A stretch of DNA of 64,000 nucleotides, from positions 310,001 to 374,000 of the forward strand of contig CAKJVC010000001.1 of the NCBI GenBank assembly GCA_918026815.1, in the 5' to 3' direction. This DNA is from Chalara sp. BL73 (taxonomy: Eukaryota; Ascomycota; Leotiomycetes; Helotiales). Below the pieces are notes generated by a model that was given only the letters and a program-made list of their open reading frames with translations, ran no database searches and was not told the origin of the DNA. Both the position numbers and the translations under genes were made by a program. Shown piece by piece: positions 10,895 to 22,644 of the stretch (within the stretch, counting starts at the first letter, position 1; every line of letters begins with the position of its first letter).

Positions 10895-11834
10895 GGTTTT
10901 TGGAAGTGAATGAGAAGGAGTCTATGAAGGGGAGTTTGTATATATTAGGGAAGGGTTTTAGAGGTTTTATATAATACCATGTTGATAGCATCATACTTAC
11001 AGCGCATTTTGGATTTAAAATAGATTCCGCTATTATTCGAGCTATTTTCGTTGGTAAATGCCTTAAATACCGCTTTATCAAATTATAATACCTCCGTATA
11101 CAAAAAGCCGCTTAAGCCGTAGGTCAAGAATTCGCTCAAAAGTGAAATAGCACCACCACTTCACTTGCAAGTGAATATTAGACTAGAAGGGGACTAAAAT
11201 TTTCCACAACGATACGAGGATCAAAGCTAATCATACCGGTCTAACAATCTGAGAATCCGTGTTATAATAGTAGTAATACGACGAGGCTCACTCATTTAGA
11301 CCATCAAACCTCAGGTGGTATCCAAGTCACCTGAAATTAATAGGGCGGCATTTGAGGCATTTGCCTCTTTTCATCACAACCTAGAAGCGAGATTACTGTA
11401 CCTAAAGCCTCTGTTTCTAAACTCTTAACTGCGAAGAACAACACCGATCACAACCACCATACACTACTCTATAATATTAACATTTACTGCTCTCATATGG
11501 ACCTTGCCTTATGATCCCAAACAAAATACGCATGGTCTCCAAGGAGAAGTTGGGTTACGCATTTTGCATCACTTTTTTAACTATTGCCAAATATTCCGTA
11601 CCGAAAATTCTTCTTTCAGCATTTAAATATCGTAAATCCCATGCAGATTGCTCGTGTTGCAATACTTGTTCGGCTAAAATTGCGCCATCGCTAGTGTTGA
11701 CAGGGTCACTGCAGTGTTGAAATGCGGGGGAGGCACTAATTAGAGTTTTAGCTCCTCGGCGTATTTTGGACCTTTCACCTCTTTGTTGAACACTTCACTT
11801 CTCATCAACACCATTAGAATTCTTGAGATCACCA
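10895..11834. other. Intergenic: transporter 3' flank and regulator promoter
   Basis: AT-rich, with no supported gene. The frame at 11511-11720 has no recognisable content. The last 150 nt are probably the promoter and leader of the Zn2Cys6 gene. Confidence 0.5.
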
Positions 11835-13574
11835 ATGGAATCCCACACTCCATTTCCACAAGAACAAATATCTCAAATCAATCAAGTACAGCAGAGGCAG
11901 AAGATACATAAGATACGGCAAGCATGTGACTATTGTCATGTTCGGAAGATTCGTTGTGATGGCGCAAATCCATGTGCGAACTGTTGTTCGACAGAGCTGA
12001 TGTGCACCTACCTTGCTGTTCCGAAGAAGAAGGGCCCAAAAGGGAGGAGGATTGGCCGTCCTCCGAATCCGGATGGTACAAGGCCAGCCAAGCGGCCGAA
12101 GATTGCGCACGAGATCCTCTCGAACAATGCACGAAGACGAGAGTATCCTCCAGCTGTCCCTCAGCCTGAAATCCCAACAGCCATCAATGTGGAGGAACCG
12201 AGATTCCTGCCTTCAAGATTTATCTCTGATGAGCTTATCAAAGAGTGTATGGGTGCGTTCTTTACACACAAATTTCCGATCATGCCCATTCTGGACCAGG
12301 AACAGATATATGCTTCACTGCTTCACCTTGGGGAGTCTCCCGAGCAATACGCTCTCATCACTTCAATATGTGCACTCATCGCTCTTCAGCCAGAGATTCT
12401 TGGACCGGAGCCAACTTTTGACCATCCTGTCAATTTCTTGAGGAGGCCAACTCCAGAATTTTTCATCCAGGAAACAGTCAGAGCAAGGCAATTCTTCTTC
12501 TCCTACATCGATTCACTAACATTGGCCACAATCCAGACTTCATTCTTCCTTTTCGCAGCTTTCTTCTGTCTCGGGAAAGACAACTCAGCATGGTTTTATA
12601 TCCGGGAAGCAATGACTGTCCTTCAAGTCCTTCGACTCCATGAAGAGAGTACCTACGAGACCATTGCAGACCCTCTTTGCGCCACTTTTAACCGACGAAC
12701 TTTTTGGCTTCTTTTCATCACCGAGCGTGCTTATGCGCTACAACGGCATCGTCCTCTGACGTTGCAACGCACAATATCCCTCCCGCCAATTGCCCCGGGT
12801 CCAGAAGAAAAGATCCTTTCTGGCTTCATCGACCTTGTCTCTCTCTTTCAAAATTTTGATGACGACTTTATCTCGCTCTGGAATCTGTCGACAACTCCAA
12901 GCGAGAAAGCAACCTCCTTGCAACCACTTATTCAACTCCAAAACATCCTGAAATTCTCGATTCCAAATGTAGCCGAGAGGACGGAAATCCAACAAGCAGA
13001 TTTACTTATAAGCAGGCAATGGCTTAAAACAATGGTCTGGCAATTATCTCTTAGTAAACGATTACTTTCGTCAAAGCCATCGACAGAAAGTATGTCCTTC
13101 CACTACCCCATCACAATCGCACGAGACGTCGTCCTTGTCTCGCGTCTGCTGTCGCCAAAAGCATTCGAAGCAAACGGCGTCGGTATTCTCGAGAAAATCT
13201 TCGATATTGGCTGCAGTCTCGCCGATGTCCTCCTATTGCACCCGAACTTCATAGCAGGTGGTAGAATGGAGGTTGAACCAAGAGACTATCTGATGGAATT
13301 AGTGAGGGTTGTGGGAACTGCGAGTCAGGGCAAACATGGGATGGGCAGCGAGAAGTTTTTGAGAGTCTTGGCGGGGAAAGCGGACGAGTGTTTAGGGGTG
13401 AGAATGAGGGAAAGCCTGAACGAAAGTGATGACTCGAGATGTATTGAGGAGCCTGAAGATGATGCGGATGAGGAAGAGGAAGTGCGGGAGATTGTGCAGG
13501 ATGATCCACGAGCACCTGAATTATTTAGCCCAGTCATGGATTGGAATGGTTTTGCCGAGACGTCGTATGGATGA
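11835..13574 (+). CDS. Zn2Cys6 (Gal4-type) transcription factor, likely sugar-pathway regulator
   Basis: A 579-residue fungal binuclear zinc-cluster regulator. Near the N-terminus, C-x2-C-x6-C-x5-C-x2-C-x6-C is complete (ACDYCHVRKIRC, then NPCANCCSTELMC), followed by the basic linker VPKKKGPKGRRIGRPPN. The middle carries the fungal-specific regulatory region (FLFAAFFCLGKDNSAWFYI, MTVLQVLRLHEES). The C-terminus is acidic (EEPEDDADEEEEVREI), possibly an activation region. The upstream in-frame TTG codon is not a start; ATG 11835 is. No intron is needed. The linker type and the position directly downstream of a sugar transporter recall MAL-activator/AmyR-like regulators of alpha-glucoside use, so local control of the GH13, transporter and former GH32 genes is the simplest inference. 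The exact orthology is not settled. Confidence 0.88.
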   Translation: MESHTPFPQEQISQINQVQQRQKIHKIRQACDYCHVRKIRCDGANPCANCCSTELMCTYLAVPKKKGPKGRRIGRPPNPDGTRPAKRPKIAHEILSNNARRREYPPAVPQPEIPTAINVEEPRFLPSRFISDELIKECMGAFFTHKFPIMPILDQEQIYASLLHLGESPEQYALITSICALIALQPEILGPEPTFDHPVNFLRRPTPEFFIQETVRARQFFFSYIDSLTLATIQTSFFLFAAFFCLGKDNSAWFYIREAMTVLQVLRLHEESTYETIADPLCATFNRRTFWLLFITERAYALQRHRPLTLQRTISLPPIAPGPEEKILSGFIDLVSLFQNFDDDFISLWNLSTTPSEKATSLQPLIQLQNILKFSIPNVAERTEIQQADLLISRQWLKTMVWQLSLSKRLLSSKPSTESMSFHYPITIARDVVLVSRLLSPKAFEANGVGILEKIFDIGCSLADVLLLHPNFIAGGRMEVEPRDYLMELVRVVGTASQGKHGMGSEKFLRVLAGKADECLGVRMRESLNESDDSRCIEEPEDDADEEEEVREIVQDDPRAPELFSPVMDWNGFAETSYG

Positions 13575-14243
13575 ACTTTTGGTGGAGAAAAACAAAGTCC
13601 TTTGCTGCACCAGAATGTCTGTACTTGACCTGCCAGAATTTGCTATTAGTGTCTCTTGGGTGGAACATTTGACTTCATGAGAAGGCAGAAAGCTAACAAG
13701 AGTAACATTTGAGGTGCGGTGACTTTGACAGTGAGTGTCTCTATCCCCAAAAAGTCAGGATATCTCGGATCTCTACGTTGAAAACCAACTAATAGATGTC
13801 TACTCACTGACAAGAAAAATAATAAAGTGCAAGAAAATTCTTTCAAGTTTCGAACTTCAAAACCATTTTCTAGCATCTTAACAATTAAGAGGTAGAAAAT
13901 CAACATTATTCTTTACCAGCTGGACAAGAAACCAAACCCGTTCTCAGCTAGGAAATGGACCGCCTCCTTGAGGGAGGCGCCAATTCTCCTATCCTGGTAA
14001 ATCGATTATTTTCAGCCTCTTGTGCATTAAAGAGATCCCTTTTGGAAATTTCAGCCACGCGGTCGCCACGACTTCCCCAAAAACTCATTCTCGGTTGTTC
14101 GAAAATCCAATCAAATGGCCTGGGTACAGTAGGGTGCAAAAAGCCTGCACCCATGTCATGTATTGCCAAGGCATTTATTCCTAATTTATACTTGTTATTG
14201 TCGCCGCCTCTGAAAGGAAACAAATACAATGCTGAAGGTAGTT
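13575..14243. other. Intergenic, unexplained open frames on both strands
   Basis: Both strands are open at about 13948-14269. The plus frame from ATG 13955 would give 104 residues and the minus frame about 90. Neither resembles a family I know, and the minus frame lacks an ATG at its start. It adjoins a transposase remnant and may belong to the same old insertion. Confidence 0.3.
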
Positions 14244-14444
14244 CTAATATTTTGTATACCGGCTTTTAGCCCGTATTACAGCTTGCACGCGATTCTCTAT
14301 AGTCATAGCTAGCTTGTACAAGATCCTTATATCAATAGAATGCCATGCCTTTTTAGCTGCATTCACTAGTATTTCTAATGTCTTTTTGTTTTCAGGAGCA
14401 TTTTCTAGCCTTAAATACAATCGACAAATGTTTTCTTTGGCCAA
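14244..14444 (-). mobile_element. Tc1/mariner-like transposase C-terminal remnant
   Basis: A 66-codon frame reads like the extreme C-terminus of fungal Tc1/mariner DDE transposases: a helix TLEILVNAAKKAWHSI, then RVQAVIRAKSRYTKY and stop. This resembles the usual ending M-x2-R-x2-A-V-I-x-A-x-G-x-x-T-x-Y. The catalytic part is absent; immediately upstream is AT-rich non-coding sequence. No terminal inverted repeat or TA duplication could be assigned. It is a fossil fragment and cannot transpose. Confidence 0.6.
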
Positions 14445-14742
14445 AGTTCACAGATTTTTTCTTGAATTCAAATTTGGAGAATAAAACACATGATCAACAC
14501 GTGATCTTATCGGTAGCTATCACTATTTGGGATTAACTGCACGTGACTCGTGCCTATTTTCAAAAGAGACTCTCTCCAGCTCCACCTCCTCCTTTTGGTT
14601 CAGTGTTCTCGCAATAGAACTCTACTGTAGCTTGCAGAAATTTTAGTATTAGCTTCGTGACAATATATACAATACACTTATCTAAACACAAGGAAGCTCA
14701 GCCTAGAAGACCAAGTCGATATCACGTATGATAGCGCGTCCT

Positions 14743-16342
14743 CTACTTTTTTTTACCCAACAATGGTGCCGTCTCATCTGGCTCTGCATGCTCACTACTA
14801 CCAGCAACAATAGCTGCATAACTTGGCCCAGCCGAGTTATTCCCACCTTCATCGCCATGCGGGGTTTCAACATGCGCATGCGATTTCCCAGGCTTAATCT
14901 TGATATTCGGGTTCTTTGTCGCATTTGGATTACTCGCCAAATTGGAAGGATTGAAATGATGTTCTCCCGGATTCGACTTGACTCTATGAGCCGCCAGGAA
15001 GCTCAAACCCGTAGATGTACGCCTTGGAGGGGCAAATTGGCCTTCAGGTATAGTATTGCCGCCATTGGAGGGCTGCTTCACAACATCAGACTCGTCCATT
15101 ATTTCTTCGCCGATTAGCTCTTCGATGACATCCTCGAGGGTGACTACGCCGATCGCGCCTTCCTTCTCGCCTGGCGAGTTAGATACCATGACCATGTGCG
15201 AGTGACCCTCTTGGAAGAAGTTGATGATGTCGAGACAGCTAGTCTCGGGCTTCGTCTCTGGCAGGGTGGCGAGTGTAAAGTCGCAAACACGGGTTTCGTC
15301 TTCAGGATCGTAGGTGATGAGCGTTCTGACAAGAAGCATGCCGACGAAGTCTCGTTGGTTTTCGGGAGTATGGATGGGAATTCGAGAGTAGCCCGCCGCG
15401 AGGATACTTGCAACTGTTTTCTCGTCGAGTACGGTATCGCTAGACATAATGAAGACATCTTCCAGAGGTGTCATGATGGAAGCAACTGATTTAGCTTTGA
15501 GGTCTAGGACGGCAGTGATAATGGTCACTTCATCCTCATTCAATCGTTCTGATGGAGCCTTGCCAAGGGACATGTGGAGTGTAACGAGGGTTTTGAGACC
15601 AGCCTTCTTGTACACAGTCCCGTGATCTTCTCCCAGGAGATAATCCAGAAGTTTAGCTGTTGGCCATGCGATAGGCGACATGATGTACATCAATCCAAGT
15701 ACAACCGGTGAGAGATAGGATCCAATTGGGAGGCCATAGCGCACACAGATTGACTGAGGGATGACTTCGCCAAAAATAACTGTACCCGTTAGCCGGGTGA
15801 ACCACACATTAAGACGATGATATCAATTCATACCGATAAGAGCAGTACTGCTGACGACAGCAGGCCATCCGCCTCCAAGAGATCTATCTAGAACAATAGG
15901 CAGAGTCTCGTTGGTGATGACATTGGACAGCAAGAGGGTGACTAGGACCCAATGCTTTCCTCTTTTAAGAAGGCTCAAGACTTTTCCAGCATGCTTTTTC
16001 TCATGGTCTTCTCCCGAACCTTGAAGCACGGCCAAATTAATTTCATCTTGCCCCATAAGTCTACGGATAAAGTTAGGGAGGGTTCATATGATGAGGATCC
16101 ACAACCTACGCAATGGTAAGACCAGCAAAAATACCGCCCAAAACCACCAGGGCAAAGGCAATCCCTAAGTATAGCCATAAACTTGCACCCTCAACTTCGG
16201 GGTCTTCATCAACAGTCCTTTTCGATAGACCTAGTGGTAGTACAAGAGCGCGAAGCAGAGGAAGGTTCATAAGTCCAACGACCAACATCCTTGTGAAGGA
16301 CACAGCCATTGGAGAGCGACTGACATGGCCTGAGGTTGCCAT
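14743..16342 (-). CDS. Mam3/CNNM-like DUF21-CBS membrane protein
   Basis: This family (yeast vacuolar Mam3, animal CNNM, bacterial CorC) carries a DUF21 membrane domain plus a CBS pair and is linked to Mg2+ and other metal homeostasis. Visible here are [64 protein letters not shown] and the CBS region ([44 protein letters not shown]). Three exons are predicted: 16110-16342, 15834-16060 and 14743-15779. Introns of 49 and 54 nt (GTAGGT...CGTAG; GTATGA...ACAG with GCTAAC branch) restore the conserved junctions TIA|LMGQ and ALI|VIFGE. Product 498 residues. ATG 16342 is chosen because the first helix follows shortly after. The C-terminal tail is low-complexity. Yeast Mam3 is longer, mainly in its tail. 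Confidence 0.9.
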
Positions 16343-16903
16343 CTGGCAATTTCAATTGGAATGAAAGATGTCGGTACTAAAGAGCGTGGATGAAGAATAT
16401 GAATGTGGGAGAATTGTTGTTGCGAGTTGAGAAAAGTTAATGTCTGGATTTTATGAGGCTGGGAAATCACATTACTTGCCTGCTTGCGATTGCTTGGTTC
16501 CATGCCGACCTAACCGTTGGCTTGGCCGGTCAGCCACATTCTTGGCTTGCCAAGCAATCTCTCGCTTGAGAATAGGGGTCCATTACACCAAACGAGTTTT
16601 ATGACATGTTGCGCTACTAGACCTGGTTGACCACCAGCTTGAGTTATACTTTGAGAGATGGGAGCATCGCGGGCGGCCCAGGTGGGCAAGATATCGGCTT
16701 CGCGATAGTTCCCGCAATATAAAATCTCCCACCTCCCCATCCTCATCCCTATCTCACAGCCATCCTTTTAGTTCTTCGCAACGAAAAAAAAACAATTTGA
16801 CCAACTTACGCCTTCACCAATATCAAATCCAGAAAAACAAGCTCACAGCGCCACCAATAGATCTGCACGAGTCTGCAGAATTCAAAGCTATAGAATTAAG
16901 CGT

Positions 16904-17498
16904 CACATTCCGCCAGAGATCGTGTTAAACATCTTCGGTTTTCTAGATTCTACATGTTTTACCGCCTTCGCCCTCACCTGCAAAAACTTCAAAAGAAAGT
17001 TCGAAATTGGGCTTCAAAATCTGCAGATGACAAATTTGACATTCCAAGTTTGCCTGTGCAGGAGGCTACAACATATGGCCTCCAAAGATCCCAAAGCTAT
17101 GAGTTGTTTCGTGTTCAGGAACGCAAGAAGCGAACACAACGAGAATAACGCCAAGAACGGAGCCTCGAAATCGGATATCTATGAGCTGGGATTCGGCAGA
17201 TCTTATCTACTGCTCTCTATGCTATGAATTCCACCGGATCTCACTCGATTTTCATTGTACCCAACCACTTACAACGGAACTCCTGGTGGGATTGCCGCGT
17301 TCCCGATACGGCGGCACTTTATACACCACCAACGAAAGTGTGCAAAGGAGTTTATATCAAATGGCTTGGAAACGATATAACCAAAATGCTGCTTCTTACC
17401 GTAGTATTCTGAGGCACATGACAAAATTTTCGGAGGATTATCGACCACTGGCAAAATTGGCAGAAGACCCAAACAACCGCATGCAACTGGAACCTTGA
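16904..17498 (+). pseudogene. F-box-like gene remnant
   Basis: From 16904 the frame reads HIPPEIVLNIFGFLD followed by FTAFALTCKNF, a good match to an F-box (substrate-receptor motif of SCF ubiquitin ligases). After that no single frame keeps a sensible protein. A second frame carries LIYCSLCYEFHR at about 17190-17230, similar to the Cys-pair segment that follows the F-box in some fungal families. The rest to 17498 is uncertain. There is no ATG right before the F-box, so either an upstream exon exists or the gene is broken. I read it as a decayed F-box gene with at least one frame change. Confidence 0.4.
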
Positions 17499-18187
17499 CC
17501 AGTATAATATTGTGAAAAGCTCGCTTCTACTACGCGGGCAGAGCGTGTCGTTGACTCTGTCGGTTCAGGCACAATACAAGTTAGAGGACGGATCTATCTG
17601 CGACCACTAAATCTGCATGCATGAACGGTCTCTTTCATGGATGTCAGCCTTACAATGAAACGCCGGACAGGCTCAACTATCCTGCCGAAGAGATGTGCCA
17701 TCTATTATCTGCATCAGGGTTATCCGAAAAGCCAACACGACCCTTATACTAGCGAGTGTCCTTAGTGACGTGAAAATCTTTAAGTTAAAACTATCTTCGG
17801 AGTTCCGCCACCAATACCTTATCCGCTGGACAAAGCATGCCATAAATAAAGGTAATCTAAATAGCCAAATTCATTATCTCGTTATCGCGATTTAGAAAGA
17901 CTTGGATAAAAGATTCATAGACAACAAGTGGCAAGGCCATGCCAGACTTACGACGGGCTCTGACCATGGCACTCCCAGACCCTCTTAAAATGATCCGGCA
18001 TCCCGCCTTTTGAGACCCGGTTAAATTCATGATGCATATGGAAAACAGTCTGAGTCTGGTACTGGCTAGTTTTAGAACATAATGGAACTGAAATGGTGTT
18101 CATTTCAAGGCGGAAGTATCAAAATGATCTAGCAATATCAAATATTCAACTTGGAGATGTGGAAATTATAGTTAAAGATGAAGGCTC
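17499..18187. other. Intergenic
   Basis: No supported gene. The open frames at 17695-17895 and 18093-18416 lack family features; the latter partly mirrors the 3' end of the Clr5 gene on the other strand. Confidence 0.5.
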
Positions 18188-20020
18188 CTATCCAAACTCA
18201 AATTCCTTGTCAATATCATCATGCCCAATTATCTCCTCCATCTCCCTTCTCAGCTCATCCGCCTCTTCCCCTCTGTCCCACTCCCTCAGCCACCCCTCTA
18301 GCATCGTCATATCCGGAATAATTGCCAGATCCCCCCGCCCGTTCTCCCTTATCGTCATAGCAATAGCCTCCCGTAAGCTCCTTTCCGCTTCCACACCGTT
18401 CCCTAAGCTATATTGAGCCTCGGCTATCAACTCTAGTCCCCCAATTAGATTATACATCTGTCCCTCCACCAACCTCGACAACGCAATCAACTTAGACGCC
18501 ACCTTTTCGGCCTCCGCCCAGTTTTCCTGCAAACAGAGGTTATCGGCGAGCTTATACATGATGCGGCAGTTATTTGAGGATTGCGTGCCGAGAGCGGCTT
18601 CAGAACGGGCGAGCATTTCTCGCGTGAGTTGTTCTTCCCTCTGGGGGTCGGAGTGGCAGAGCCGGCTGATGTAGTTTTGGTAATAACTCGTGCTCATGGC
18701 GTGAAATTCGCCGAGATTGTTTTGCGCGGAGGTAATGGCGCAACGCCAGAACTGGTACAGAGCGTCTTCGAACTGGGATTCTTCGAGCATGCCGAGAATT
18801 TGACAGATTCTTCTCCACGGATGGTCTCTGTGAAGGATCAGGGTTGCGGTATCGCGGACGTGACGGAGCATCATGAGTGCGACTTGCTCGTAGCCGTCCT
18901 CTTTGAGAATTAGAGCGCTGTAGAGAAAGGAGTTTAGGGTACTCGGCTTTTCGGCCTCGAGGATCTTTGGAACTAGGTCAAAAGCTTTGGATAAAACTCG
19001 ACGAGCCTCCACAAAGGATTTATTGTCGAGCAAGTTTCTGGCGCCGTAGATATAATTGTTGAATGTATCAGAACTTGTGTCGGAGTTATTTCTATTTACA
19101 CAGAATCCTTCCTCGTTTGTAATCCATGTCCCACTGGCGAACGAAAAATCAAAGTACGATTTGATACTGAATACCATGATCTCGGATCTCTGAAGTTGCT
19201 CTGGCGAGGATACTGAATAAAAAAGCTCCGGGCTCGAGCCAAAAGATTGTCTGAAGTCGTCGGCAGGCATGCATGAAAGCAAAAAACCATCGGAGAGACG
19301 GAACGAAGTAGCGTTCTGCCTTCTTTCTGATAATGATGCCCAGCTTGAGGCTCCGGAAGACTGGTGACTTGGCTCAGAAGACGAATTTTCGGTGCGTGTT
19401 ACTATTTCATCATCCTTAAAATTCACATCTGGGGGCTGCGGTGAAGGTGTTCGATATGAGATATGGGGAGGCGTAGATGGCACTTCCGAGGGATCTTCAT
19501 TACTTGCGCCGTCTTTCGTCCTTTGGAAATAGTACTCAACATCTGCCTTTGTGATGACTCGCCCTCGCACCACAAAAGACGTGCTTTTGCCTAGAGCCTC
19601 ACGTTGTTTCGTTTTATGAAGCACGAAGATCATGTCCTGTTTCTTCTTATTCTTGTCCCAGCCCCATTTGCCAATGCGAGACCGATACATTTTAATGCTA
19701 TGCCTACTTTGAGTCTTGCAATTGAATAGAGCCGAGTGTCTCACCTACGTTCCTCGATGGCCGTATTCGGTGGCCATGATGTTTATGACATCTCTTAGAA
19801 CCCTTTTCTCATCCAGGTACAGCCGTTTTATATGCGGTTTCACCCTCTCCCAGTCATCTGGAGCGGCATACTTCTGTTTTGCTGTTCGAATTGGTCCAGG
19901 ATTTAGAACGGACAATCCGGATGCTTTGAGTGTTTGCATTGAATCCATTGCGTTGCTATGTTGAACCCATTTCTGCTTCCAAAAAAAGAGATGGTATCCG
20001 TGAAGACGTTTGGAAGGCAT
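18188..20020 (-). CDS. Clr5-domain protein with TPR-like helical C-terminus
   Basis: A 595-residue protein. The N-terminal Clr5 domain is split by an intron: APDDWERVKPHIKRLYLDE, VLRDVINIMATEYGHRGT, then KMYRSRIGKWGWDKNKKK. Clr5 domains occur in many filamentous-fungal proteins; S. pombe Clr5 acts in heterochromatic silencing. A Ser/Pro-rich linker follows. The C-terminal half is helical and TPR-like (RRVLSKAFDLVPKILEAEKP, LCLQENWAEAEKVASKLIAL, EAQYSLGNGVEAERSLREAI). Exons are 19749-20020 and 18188-19703. The 45-nt intron (GTAGGT...AGTAG) splits a Thr codon in phase 2. The ATG at 20020 fits because the Clr5 domain begins about 50 residues later. The function here is unknown; a DNA- or chromatin-linked regulatory role is inferred from the domain only. 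Confidence 0.85.
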
Positions 20021-21551
20021 CTAAATCTTAAAACTATTGATAGTGGATCATGAATATTTTGATGGGGTGCCATGACTCCCACCAATTATGTTTAACCATA
20101 AAATAACCGTGCAGAATTGGCATGCAACCAGCAGGGCTGGAATTGAAAGTGGGATTGGCCAATTGAAAGGCCCAGTTTGCAACAGTACTCGCGGCAGCTC
20201 ATTATTCGACTTCTACCCTACGAGCTTCTAGCAGCTCTTTTGTTTAGACAGCTTCCGTATTGATGTAAGTATTTCCGTCGTCTACGAAAAGCTTGGCAAG
20301 AAGCATTCTTGCCTTCTGACTGGAAGTTGTTGTAAATTCATGATATTGACAATAGCTCAAAACGAATCTTAGTAAGATGTAGGTTATTATGAGAAGGTCG
20401 ATGACAAGCCATTCGCTAGGCAAATATTGATTGCAAAGAAGGCAAATTTTTTAGACTCGCTAGAGTAAATATGTCTATGGGCAGGAAATACAGAGAAAGT
20501 GAGGGCTCTTTATCTTGCAGATAAAGGAAAACGTATTAGCAAAGCTGGTAGAATGGCCACGCGGGAATACAGTTTAGGCATGTAGATAATCTGAGCACTT
20601 CAGGCATCTAACTGTAAATTCATAATGTTCGTACGTTTGGATCACGTGAAAATTAATGGTCCATTGTGCCTAAAATATGGCACCGGCGTGAGGGCTCTAA
20701 TGAAGATTATCTTTGTATATATGTCGAAATGGACGTAGTAGCACTTCTTTTGTCAAAAGGATAGTAATGTGAGCCTGAGCCGTATATTTATGTTCCTAGT
20801 CACGTGTCGGATTATCTGCAACGTTGTATTCATCATCGGTGAATACCCTATTCTTGGCTGCCGTATAGACGAAACCGTGAGAGGCTTATTTGTGCTGACA
20901 GCCTTGTCTATATCATTCTTTCCTATTGGCCAATCATCTTTCGAGCAGAACGAAGAAAATGCGAGCAGATTTCAACAGAGCCACCTTGGCGCATCCATCT
21001 TCCCGGCGCTTGGACTCAACCTGACAAATTGGGTACTTCTCACATTTAGAAATTTTAGAATCATTTTTTTGTCAAGACAAACGAAGATTAGAATATTTAT
21101 GCCATCAAGAAAGAAGAGAGCACCAATTAACATCCAAGAGAAAGGCACGAGATTTTACAGAGCATTCTAAGAGGCTCTGGGATATTTACCTTTGTACCAA
21201 TATGTTTCTCTACATATGAAACTTCTCTGGACCAGATCTCCGACAGGGTTGCGGTTCGGAGGCCCGATGAGTCGACTATACGAGGATTATGCCCGGGGAC
21301 CACATCAGCCGTCTCGCTAGGCCTGAAGTGGTAAAACTAATGAATTCATCTATTTCACTGTTGCCTTACAAAACCCAAATCATACCCATATGTAAGCATA
21401 TATTCCTCTTTCGTCGCCTTCAATTTTTTTTACCTTCGATTCTTCACAATTGCCTTGGTGCGGTGTGGTTGCGTTCGAGAATAGAAACATTGTCTTTTTG
21501 ATATAGCGTGTCCTACTCTAGTTACGAAATCAAATAGTGGCAAACACCAAG
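20021..21551. other. Intergenic
   Basis: 1.5 kb without a supported gene. The frame at 20769-21170 opens with GTG, shows no family match and is AT-rich. The region probably holds the Clr5 promoter and, at its right end, the RTA1-like promoter. Confidence 0.5.
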
Positions 21552-22644
21552 ATGGCAGCTTGGGCAGCGGCAGCAAAGAACTTGGTAGTTCGTGCAAAGA
21601 CCCGAAAAGAGCTTCTTGCATATTGTACTCTGGCAACTTGCCCCATCGACACCTCATATTACTACTATCGAGTCAATTTAGGCTCCAATGCAGCCTTTCT
21701 CGCCCTCTTTGCTATTTCTCTCCTTGGATTCATCATAACTTTTGCGCTCACCCGCCGTGGCTGGGCAGTAAGTCCAATCCTTTAGTCTAACACTTGAGAA
21801 TTGAAGCTAATATGATGTGAAGTTCACTTTCGCTATGGTGTGCGGTGTAGCCCTGGAAGTCGTGGGATATATAGGACGGGTGCGCAGTCATCAAAATCAA
21901 TGGGAAGAGGCTGGGTTCCTGATGCAAATTGTCTGTCTCACAATTGCACCTGCATTCCTTGCTGGAGGAATATATTTATGCCTGCGAAGAATTGTGTATG
22001 CATTCGGACCAGAAAACTCGAGGATACAGCCCGAATCATATACGCGAGTGTTTATTCCCTGCGATCTAGCCTCGTTGCTGCTCCAGGCAGCCGGAGGTGG
22101 TCTCGCTTCTGCTAGGTCTCACGCTGGTGAGAATCCTGAAGCAGGCAACAATATCATGATTGCAGGTCTTGCTTTTCAAGTCCTGACACTCTTTGTCTTT
22201 ATGGCTCTTTGCGTCGACTTTGCGTTCCGAACCTACAAACGATACCATTCCATGGGACAAGATGCATTTGACCAGAATCCACATTTTGTGAAGCTTCGGA
22301 ACAGTTTCAAGTTTAAGGGATTCCTGGGTGCATTGACTCTTGCCACTATCTGTATCTTCTGGAGAAGTGTATACCGTGTAGTTGAACTGGCCCAAGGGTG
22401 GACGGGTCACTTGATAAGGCAACAATGGCTGTTTGTTGGCTTCGAGGGAGTGATGGTCATAGTTGCCTGCTTCGCCCTGAATTTATTCAATCCAGCATTT
22501 ACCTTTTCTGAAGCAATGACTGGGCTTGGAGGGTTGGGCACCAAGCGGAAGATAAAGAAGCAGCAAAAAGAAGCAGGCATTGTAGGGGAGAGAAGCGCAA
22601 GCACCAGTGATGCTGAAGTGGCGGCCAAACACAATACTGTCTAA
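21552..22644 (+). CDS. RTA1-like seven-helix membrane protein
   Basis: RTA1/RSB1-family proteins are fungal seven-transmembrane proteins of the plasma membrane, linked to lipid translocation and resistance to membrane-active compounds. Typical segments are AAFLALFAISLLGFIITFAL, FAMVCGVALEVVGYIGR, FLMQIVCLTIAPAFLAGGIY, FIPCDLASLLLQAAGGGLAS, TICIFWRSVYRVVELAQG and ALNLFNPAFTFSEAM. Exon 1 is 21552-21767 and exon 2 is 21823-22644. The 55-nt intron (GTAAGT...GTGAAG, branch GCTAAT) falls in phase 0 between RRGWA and FTFAMV. Product 345 residues, usual length. ATG 21552 is used; the upstream GTG in frame is ignored. The tail is basic then acidic and ends AAKHNTV. The substrate is unknown. Confidence 0.92.

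Noticed and set aside
13948..14269. Overlapping frames on both strands (about 90-104 codons)
   Set aside because: Only the plus frame has an ATG and neither resembles a known protein; kept as an unexplained stretch and not called a gene.
20769..21170. 133-codon plus-strand frame
   Set aside because: It begins with GTG, has no family features and lies in AT-rich intergenic sequence.
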